Shown piece after piece: positions 55,510-64,000 of a stretch of DNA of 64,000 nucleotides; the stretch's first letter is position 1; each line of letters begins with the position of its first letter. The notes under the pieces are model-generated. The model did not search any database. It saw only the letters and a program-made list of their open reading frames with translations, and was not told the DNA's origin. This DNA is from Oasisia sp. SBJ-2009 (lineage: Eukaryota > Annelida > Polychaeta > Sabellida > Siboglinidae): NCBI GenBank assembly GCA_964017155.1, contig OZ024854.1, positions 46,454,923 through 46,518,922 of the forward strand, given 5' to 3'. The translations under genes were made by a program, and so were the position numbers.

Positions 55510-56980
55510 TATCCCGATGTACGTATTATATACATAGCAACGAAGCTCGCTTCTAAGTCTAACCTGACGAAGACTAAATGTCTAAAATATGAAATGTACT
55601 TACTTTCCCATATCTTACAACGCAGTGGCAATGTTGACGTGCTGTTTGGCTCTTTATGCCAACATTCAAAATATTCGTTGTCTAAGCCACGCTGTCTACG
55701 CGGAAGCGTGAACCGTGGCGGTGTCGTGAAGGGTAAACCTCGCTAAGCACCGCGTACTACCCATGAATGGCATGATTGGTTGTATACATTTACACATTAC
55801 TCATATTCACGTGACTTTGTTCGAACCAGGAAGTTTACTTAAAATAATCATGATTTCACGAGGTTGGTCAGATACTGGTGCCTGATGGATGAACACATGT
55901 GAACAGTTGCCTGAATGTCGATGTGTGCGAACGTAATAAATGCCGAATACCCAGCATTATTGTTATAGAAAATAATATAACTGGAAACGGAGTCCAACTG
56001 GAAAAGAACGAGTCATCGTCACGAGTGACGAAATTCGTACAGGTATCGCCACCTATCGAATATTCGGACAATTACTGAAGCAGCTTGGGTTACCTAAACA
56101 CCGACAGGTGGCAGCACATTTGCCTTCCCCACATATTTTTCAGAGAACACGAATCATCGCAAGGCTAGTACGTCATTGTGCTGTGCTACTGTACCCCTGG
56201 CTGATCGTCTCCGCAAACCGTTGGAAGTGAGCGGAATCGAACAATAATAGTATAGCAATTGAGTTCGCCAGTCGCTACTGCGTCAATCGTGGGAACAACA
56301 CAATTTGAACATGGACACACGACTGGTGGGAAATCCAATACTGGTAATAGGGTCTACAATTCCCCACTCACAACCCATAAACATAGCATGTAACACGAAT
56401 AGCGTGTGGCTGCTAAATCTCCAAAATTATATCATATGACCAGACGCCAACTACACTCCTCAAGGGCGATTTCATTGGCTGACGTTAAAAGATGAGTTTT
56501 GAAAGGGAATGAGTAATCAGCCGCAGCGACCCCTGGTGCACGAGGATGTGTTAACCTCGCTACCGAACCAAGATATGGAAACGTAAGTACAGTTCAGTCT
56601 ATTCGTTCGAAGTAAATTATAAACAGTATTGATAGGTCTTCACATTTTTTCCAGCTGTTTGATGTTGTCTTAAATAATCTGCTACACACGTACAGCACAG
56701 GGCCTAGGGTAAAACTATATAAGAACTATCAGTGGACGAATTGTGTACATTATTTTGGTAATTTACTTATACGTCGTAAGTTCGTATAGTAGGCCTATTT
56801 TCAGATTTGCTGTGGACAAGTTTTTCCCGCAACATCGCCCCAACATTTCGTTTGATGCTATTTTAATGGGGGATGGGGGCAGAACATGATGCCTGTCTGC
56901 TACAAAAACATCTACGCTTCTCGATCCCTGCCCTCTTATTTTCCAGCGAATATCCTTAAAACAACAATGTTTCACATGCT
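55510..56980. other. Unassigned stretch, no gene recognised
   Basis: Short ORFs without recognisable homology. Some CpG-richer patches occur (about 55660-55750). Confidence 0.5.
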
Positions 56981-56997
56981 TGTGAGTGTGAGTGTGA

Positions 56998-57064
<67 letters not shown>

Positions 57065-57108
57065 TGAGTGAGTGAGTGTGCGTGTGCGTGTGCGTGTGTA
57101 TGTGTGTG

Positions 57109-57178
<70 letters not shown>

Positions 57179-57182
57179 TGTT
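56981..57182. repeat. (TG)n / (GTGC)n compound microsatellite
   Basis: About 200 bases of TG with GTGA blocks, ending in about nine GTGC/CGTG tetramers. Confidence 0.97.
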
Positions 57183-57845
57183 TGCACGTATGCGCATGAT
57201 GTGCAGGTGTGAATGGTAATTTGCATGCCTAGAGCTCTGGATAGCGAGGATGTATTTTTTTACAGAGAGTGTCATCTCTACTACAGACTGTCATAGGCAT
57301 CAGAACTGGGTGAGGGGGTTAGCGGGGTATGATGAGCCCCCAATATTATAATATTTATCGACGCCCCGCAACATTTAGATAAGGGGTGAGCTTTTGTAAA
57401 GTTTTTGTTGGGGGCTAGGCGCGCGAGGATGATGTCGAGCGTTTGGCGCTCACAGCTGTTGTCAAAGCTCCAATGTATTTATGAATATCAGTGATAAATA
57501 CTGATTGCATCACATACAGCCTAAATAAATTAGATTCAGTAACAGTCAGTGTTAGAGTATTTTGTAATCATTATCGTTCTGAAAACGAACTAAGTGCAAC
57601 CATGCTTCTAAGTGTGACAATAATACTTATAAGTCGTATTTTAAATACAATATTTGTATAACCTTAAAATGTAAAATATAAAGTGCATTTGCAGATTGTG
57701 TATTTGTGTAGGTTTGCATACGCGTTGCCATGAAAAGGTGCGTGCGTCTGTGCTTACGTGCATGTTTGTGTAATAGATTATGCGTATACGTTTTCTCTGT
57801 TTGTGGGTATACACACGCACGTACACACGCACGCGTACACACGCA
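57183..57845. other. Unassigned stretch, no gene recognised
   Basis: AT-rich sequence between two long microsatellites; no supported feature. Confidence 0.5.
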
Positions 57846-58300
<455 letters not shown>

Positions 58301-58329
58301 CACATGTACGCATGCGCGCGCTGTATATA

Positions 58330-58683
58330 ATCATCAGAATCTTTCGTTTCCCCCCAAGAACTGGACTGTCAACTTCCCGTCCTGCGACCCGACTTTTACC
58401 TCCTGTCCAAGCCCCCGGAAAGGGCAATACGGACAACGTGGATAGGCCACGCTACTGTTCTCATGCATACAGATGGAGGGAGCGTCCGTCCTAACGGATC
58501 CTGTATTCAGCGAACGATGTTCCCTGTCGCAGTGGTTTGGCCCTAAACGATTTCGCAGCGCGGCGTGTCAGGTTGACAAGCTACCGGAAATAAACGCGGT
58601 GTTGATCAGTCACAACCATTACGACCATCTAGACGCTAATAGCGTACGGACGCTGAATGAGAGATTTGGCCCGAGTCTGCGAT
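58330..58683 (+). pseudogene. NAPEPLD: Truncated NAPE-PLD copy 3 (single exon fragment)
   Basis: Close match to the 5' two-thirds of exon 46280-45792 of copy 2, including the exon start (58358) and the end of the preceding intron (CATCAGAATCTTTCG). The intron acceptor CAG is changed to CAA. A net 4-base insertion near 58464 shifts the frame before the metal site. The match ends abruptly at 58683, inside the codon for the Trp of LRWYVP. The HNHYDHLD motif is still readable in one frame. No other exon was found nearby. Confidence 0.88.
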
Positions 58684-58825
58684 CCCAGCTAACAAAATCA
58701 GGTTATCAGAACGTTAGCAGAACGTTATTTCTAAATTTCGATAACGTTAGCTGGTAACGTGCTCCTAACGTTTTTTTGGAAAGTTTTCTTGACGTTCCCT
58801 TAACGTTACATATGGGAATGTTACT
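58684..58825. repeat. AACGTT-rich repeat patch
   Basis: Repeated AACGTT/AACGTG words in degenerate inverted arrangement, directly at the breakpoint of the NAPE-PLD fragment. A similar, more diverged patch is at about 47812-47900. Its class is unknown. Confidence 0.6.
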
Positions 58826-58930
58826 GGCGTAAGACCACATTTGCATTTTCCATAGGCGACCATTATAACGTTTCCTTCATTTCCTATTAATCTTGATCAG
58901 CTCTCTTATTGACAAGTTCACAGCATGTTT
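58826..58930 (+). mobile_element. Left-end fragment of the GGCGTAAGACCAC element
   Basis: 105 bases almost identical (one or two differences) to 59861-59965, the left end of the complete element below. Confidence 0.85.
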
Positions 58931-59860
58931 TTAGTGCATTAAAGAGCATCTTAGATGTTGACAATTCGGATAGAACATACAAATTACCAGTGATTTATAT
59001 AGTTTCTTATCAGACTATATATCACTTATGTATGTGATTAGTTTAAGCTGACATGTCATATGCAAATATCTGTATAATTCGGTTATGTTACAGCTGAAAA
59101 GTGCAAGACTGTCGACAGGGATGGTGTGTTAGTTCTTGTAGACAATTTCAACATACTGACACTTCTGTTAGGTGCCTAATTTTAGTTTGTATGAGGATCA
59201 TTGAACCTATTCGGATTACGGCAGTCGGGGCATACTTGGATAAAATGCGCTGCTTTCTTATTCTCAGTCATATCTGGGGTATATTTAAATATATTCTCAA
59301 TTGTGTTCGGTGTTTCAGTTAGGGTATATATGTCGCTAAAATGAGCAGGTGAAAGATAGTAAATTTTTAGACGCGCGTGGACAATCCGCTTCATTCGGCG
59401 ACCAACAATTGACTAAAATAGAGGCTGCGTTTAAGGGGTGGGGGTGTAATCGCATGCACAGTATAAGTAATGTAATAGCAGCTAAACTCATCGTACTGGA
59501 AATATGTCGTTAATGTGGCGCATTTTTAAAAATACGAAACAAATTATTCACGCTCTTGAATAGGGACATTTGAAGCACAAACTCATACTGTCTTCATTAT
59601 AGGATATTACGCATGGTGTGTAAAATGCAGCGTGTAACTTCCACATAACCAACATTATCAGTGTATTTTCCTTGCATATCACGCGGTAATTAGCTTGCTA
59701 ATTACTTTTAATAACTCTCCTAGATGGAGCATTATCAGTAAATAATGACTCCATTGTATTCCAGTCAATAGCAATTTCAAATGAAGCAAAACAACAACCT
59801 CACGCATCGCTCAAACTACGTTTTCGTGCCTCTTATGTCAAAACGGCCGTTTTTCAATTA
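58931..59860. other. Unassigned stretch, no gene recognised
   Basis: AT-rich sequence without recognisable ORFs or elements. Confidence 0.5.
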
Positions 59861-60295
59861 GGCGTAAGACCACATTTGCATTTTCCATAGGCGACCATTA
59901 TAACGTTTCCTTCATTTCCTATTCATCTTGATCAGCTCTCTTATTGACAAGTTCACAGCATGTTTACCCTCCATAGACAGAGGTTCAGTGAAAAATTCGT
60001 GAACTTTTAATACCTCAGGCTCCCACAACCCTCCATTTCTGCTTGAACCACCCACGGATTGCCCCTGATTACATCACCAAGCAAAATGACAAATGTATTA
60101 ATACGCAGAAATGCCCCGAATGACAGCTGTCGTAATTTGACAGCTCTGATGTCACGCTGCACAAAAACGTCATTTATAATCACTCCACACTACATGTGTG
60201 CTCACAGAAATCCAGACAACGTGCATAATGCTGCTTTTATAAGGTACTCTGCGATCGGGGAATGGCGGACGTGCACCTTTTGGTGGTCTTACGCC
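59861..60295 (+). mobile_element. 435-bp terminal-inverted-repeat element (MITE-like)
   Basis: Begins GGCGTAAGACCAC and ends with the exact complement GTGGTCTTACGCC, 13-14 bp inverted termini. It has no transposase ORF. A partial copy at 58826 shares only the left 105 bases. The target duplication is unclear. Confidence 0.7.
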
Positions 60296-62094
60296 AAATA
60301 GATTGGCCGAAAACGTCAAAAGTTCACAAAAATTAGTCATACATCAAGAATGACATATAGCTAGATTAACTGTCTAGGGAAATTGACACCATCTCGATAA
60401 TAATTATAATACGCGTCTTCAAACGTTGCACCCCTCCAAGATAAATAGCACCGTGCGTGGGTTGAAACACGTTTATTCAGAAACCGATAATAGACCAGAC
60501 GTTTGCCTGAAACTAATGGCACTGTACACAACAAACAGTCCACCACAGTCTCTTAACGATCTGACAGTAACATATGATATAGAGAATATTGAAGATATAT
60601 TTTTTTTGAATTTTGTTTTTAAATTTCACCATAAAAATGCAAAAATCATATTTTTGAACAGTATTTTTTCGGACACGCAAAGTGCTAAATTTCACGAATT
60701 TTTACGTTCGTCGTTTCGATCCAAAGGTTATCCTTGTAAACAAGCTCTGGTTGCAAAGAAACAGTGTGCCTAAGTCCTGTCTAACGTCACAACTGGGCGT
60801 CCAGAAAGCGCGGCAACAATATGCATATTCGAAAAGGTACACAAAAATTGCATAAATTGTGGAATTTCTAATTCGTTTATTTATTTTATTTGCTTGGTGG
60901 GTATGAAAATATGTAAAAGCATGAAATATAATATGAATTCAAGCATTATGTGTTGTTATTCCCTTTAAGTAAAAGTACTGAAAAATATATGTTATATATT
61001 TTTTAATATGCAATATATTATTGAGAATGGTTGCTATAATTTAAAACGAATTGGAGTAAATTTTCACGTTTTCATGTATAAATCAAGCAATTATGGTTTT
61101 CAATATTTAAATTGTACTATCCTGTGAATGTGTGAGGCTGGAATAAGTTAATGTCCCGAACAAATGAGAGCAACTGGCTTAAGGTACCCCAACCGTGGAA
61201 CGAACACAATTTTACATTTCTTCCACGAGCTAGCAGAAGGGTATACACTCGTGACGTCAATAAACATGGCGTTGTATTTTCAACATCGATTTTTTTTGTA
61301 AACTTTTGGTAGGATAATTAATAATAGTTGAAGGTATTAGTTTTCATTATTTTATAGATTTATAGACCCAGACAGGTGTCTTCTTTCCCTTTAAGAACAC
61401 GACGTGCTTCTACTGAATTATTTGTTCAGACCTTGTTGTAGACAATATTCCTTGTAAGTCTTTATTCGCGATACCATATAAATATATTAAATGTTAAAAT
61501 AAATTGTAATAAACGTAGTGTTGCACGATTAGAGTCGAATTGTCGTCTTCAAATAATAGGCCTTACGTCTCTTAGAAAGGTATTCTTTGAGTAAAGGGAA
61601 TTGTTTTTTTTTAATACGCAGGAGAGCGTCTTCCAACAGCAAGCACTTGCTTCAACTAGCTGCACTTGCCCCAGTACAAGACACGAGAACAGATGAAAGA
61701 GAAACTGTCAATAGCTATTTCTGCAGGGAAAGAAGGAATGCTCCTATACTAAAGTCACAACTTTCAAAAACATGCTGTTTCACACAGGTTGTTGAGCAGT
61801 TTGTTATGATTACATCTAACGACTTGCTGTCTTGACAACCCGCCAAATGCAGGATAGAATTGAACATCAAGCTCCGATGTCTTACGGCGTGGCACGACTG
61901 TATCTGCGGACATGCTGAAGAGACAAATGCTCTATGTGGCCTGCCCGTTCGTCACAACAACACACAAGCACAAAGCTGGTTAATTTTGGTGGTCGTTCTT
62001 TCAAAGTGATTGGAACGAAACTTCGCTGCTGCTTGACATTAAATATAGTGGAGCCGTAGCAATGTTTAAACCTGTATTTTCACATGGTAGGTAG
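60296..62094. other. Unassigned stretch, no gene recognised
   Basis: Short ORFs only, with no recognised domain or splice-supported exon chain. Confidence 0.5.
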
Positions 62095-62235
62095 ATAGAC
62101 ACATAGACACGTAGACACGTAGACACGTAGACACGTAGACACGTAGACACGTAGACACGTAGACACGTAGACACGTAGACACGTAGACACGTAGACACGT
62201 AGACACGTAGACACGTAGACACGTAGACAGATAGA
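62095..62235. repeat. 10-bp minisatellite (GTAGACACGT)
   Basis: About thirteen tandem ACACGTAGAC decamers, nearly perfect, then degrading into TAGACAGATA. Confidence 0.97.
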
Positions 62236-62274
62236 CAGATAAATAGAACGACTGAGACGACGCACAAACAGAGA

Positions 62275-62289
62275 TACGTACAGAGAGAA

Positions 62290-62320
<31 letters not shown>

Positions 62321-62580
62321 GAGAGACAGAGAGAGACAGAGAGAGACAGAGAGAGAGAGGGAGGAGGGGGGAGGAGGGAGGGAGACAGACAGACAGACAG
62401 ACAGATAGACAGACAGAAAAACAGACAGACAGACAGTCAGAAGTACATAGGCATACAGATAGGCAGATAGACAGCGACAGACAGAACAAATTAGACAGGC
62501 AAACAGACAGACATATATACATTCATACATACAAAAAGCAGAGACAGGCAAACTGACAGACACAGATAAACAAACATATA
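62275..62580. repeat. GA/GACA/GGGA-rich compound microsatellite
   Basis: (GAGA)n, (GACA)n and a GGGAGG block, continuing as imperfect GACA/GATA. Cys/Ser/Leu ORFs on the - strand are artefacts. Confidence 0.95.
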
Positions 62581-62689
62581 TACATATGTATATATGTATA
62601 TTATAGTGTTTATATATATATATAATTTATTATATATATATAATTTATTATATATATAATTTATTATATATATACATGTGTATATATAT

Positions 62690-62744
<55 letters not shown>

Positions 62745-62762
62745 CATGTATATATATATATC
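62578..62762. repeat. (AT)n compound microsatellite
   Basis: AT runs broken by AATTTATT and ACATGT words, with several internal palindromes. Confidence 0.95.
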
Positions 62763-63145
62763 AAGTCATAATTTCCACTTATTCTGCTAGAGTGTAATTG
62801 CACTATCGCACTGCGTCCGCCTTTTGCATCTTGCTCACTTGTTATTACACCCTGTGTAAGAGCAGAGGTACAACGTGGCCTTGTAACTCCATGTTGATTT
62901 TGTGAAGCAAATACATTATTCATATGAATTTGTTTATGTTGATTAAATGCTCAAATTAATAATGATTTAGTAAAACAATATTTCCAGGATATTTTACAAA
63001 CCTAAATTTTGGAAACTATCACATCTGTGATAATCACACCAGCACATATGACCAAGTTAAATACGCATTAACAAATTAATGTAATAATGATCTGTGCGTT
63101 TTCGAAGCGGTGTATTTTGTTTTCTGTGACGACTTATATTGAGTG

Positions 63146-63222
63146 GGTGGGGAGGGAGGGAGGGAGGGAGGGGAGGAGAGAAGGAAGGAAGGATGGAGAT
63201 AGGGAGGAAGGGAGGGAAGGGC
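63146..63222. repeat. (GGGA)n / (GGAA)n microsatellite
   Basis: Purine-only tract of about 75 bases. Confidence 0.93.
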
Positions 63223-63344
63223 ATATAATGCTTATACGAATAGCGTGTATACACTTTTGTCCCTATATAACCTTACCTACAGCGTGTTTAAATACATAAC
63301 ACAACAGTTTTGTATTTATACACACAACAAGAAAGATTATATAT

Positions 63345-63630
63345 AGGTGGTCGCGTCATAGAGCATCGGCCTGTCAATCGAGGTGACGGTGGTTCAATCC
63401 CACCTACTGCCGTTTCGAAACTTTTGCAATTTCGCTCACTCCACATTTGTCTGTGTCTTTCGGAACAGAGACTAAAGCCGGTGGTCCCTTCTATCTGGTG
63501 TCTATGCCAGGGGAAGAAAAAGACCCCACACAGGGGGTAAATATGTAACCTGTAGTGGAATCGCTAATTTGAGAGAAGGAAGGCTCCCCATGTTTGGGCT
63601 GTTTGGAGGTAAACCACATAAAACCATGTT
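63345..63630 (+). mobile_element. tRNA-derived SINE, family A, second copy
   Basis: Same order as the copy at 54.5 kb: tRNA-like head, B box GGTTCAATCCC (63391-63401), then TGTCTTTCGGAACAGAG, CCCTTCTATCTGGTGTC and GGGGGTAAATATGTAACC. It has small deletions relative to the first copy. Confidence 0.85.
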
Positions 63631-64000
63631 TTAAGTGAAGCGCTACAAGCTTGCATTGCTGCATTCCTATCAACACTATGGTGTCATTACGACCAATAAA
63701 CGTCGCGTTGGTCATATAAATGTTGTGTGTTAGAAGCACGAATTAACCTTGCCACGTAGCGCGAAACGTTGAACATCAATTGTTCTCCCACGTATCAATA
63801 TTATTAATCTGCTCAATCCTCATTAAGTACTGCCAGAAATTATTAACTCGTTCATAAAGAAAATATTTACTTGCAACGAAGCCAAATTGTTCAATTCTAC
63901 AATCATAGGTTTGCTGCAATGACGTCAAGACAGCCTCACAAACACTATTGTCTACAAGGCGAGTGCAAACACTCTTCCACAAGAATACCGATTGTTCACA
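63631..64000. other. Unassigned window end
   Basis: No recognised feature; short ORFs only. Confidence 0.5.

Noticed and set aside
62001..62563. Cys/Leu/Ser/Val-rich ORFs on the - strand
   Set aside because: Translation of the decamer and GA/GACA microsatellites.

Overview
This is eukaryotic, invertebrate genomic DNA. Genes have many short exons with GT-AG introns, AATAAA polyadenylation signals, tRNA-derived SINEs, LINE remnants and many microsatellites. I think a lophotrochozoan, probably a mollusc, is the likeliest source. That rests on general character, not on a diagnostic sequence. All exon calls were made by reading splice sites and frames by eye. For the CELSR and PMPCB models every exon phase joins and the summed coding length is a multiple of three.

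Layout: (1) 365-17959, + strand: the 3' part of a flamingo/CELSR (starry night) adhesion GPCR. It has 26 coding exons, from the end of the first laminin-G domain through EGF, LamG2, laminin-EGF, HormR, GAIN/GPS and seven TM helices to the cytoplasmic tail; the cadherin part lies upstream of the window. A long probable 3'UTR follows, to about 22.6 kb. (2) 23552-32638, - strand, tail-to-tail with CELSR: a complete 13-exon gene for the mitochondrial processing peptidase beta subunit (PMPCB, 480 aa). (3) 35082-40079, + strand: NAPE-PLD copy 1, apparently head-to-head with PMPCB. (4) 44167-47315, - strand: NAPE-PLD copy 2. (5) 52722-53357, - strand: a possible two-exon gene for a 59-residue protein of unknown function. 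(6) 58330-58683, + strand: a broken one-exon NAPE-PLD fragment. The rest of 53-64 kb is repeats and unassigned sequence.

The genes are not one pathway. CELSR is a planar-polarity/adhesion receptor, PMPCB cleaves mitochondrial presequences, and NAPE-PLD makes N-acylethanolamines. As I recall, PMPCB and NAPEPLD are also close neighbours in human 7q22, so their linkage here may be ancient, with NAPE-PLD then duplicating locally.

The most unusual structure is at about 27.3-28.8 kb. A minisatellite in PMPCB intron 5 has amplified the exon 6 splice acceptor together with the first ~30 coding bases of exon 6, giving about 19 extra copies upstream of the genuine exon. Other points of note are a duplicated, in-frame splice acceptor before TM3 of CELSR, an alternative CELSR C-terminus, a hAT-like MITE family with one exact 8-bp target duplication and a nested pair, several near-perfect foldback elements, and two tRNA-SINE families.
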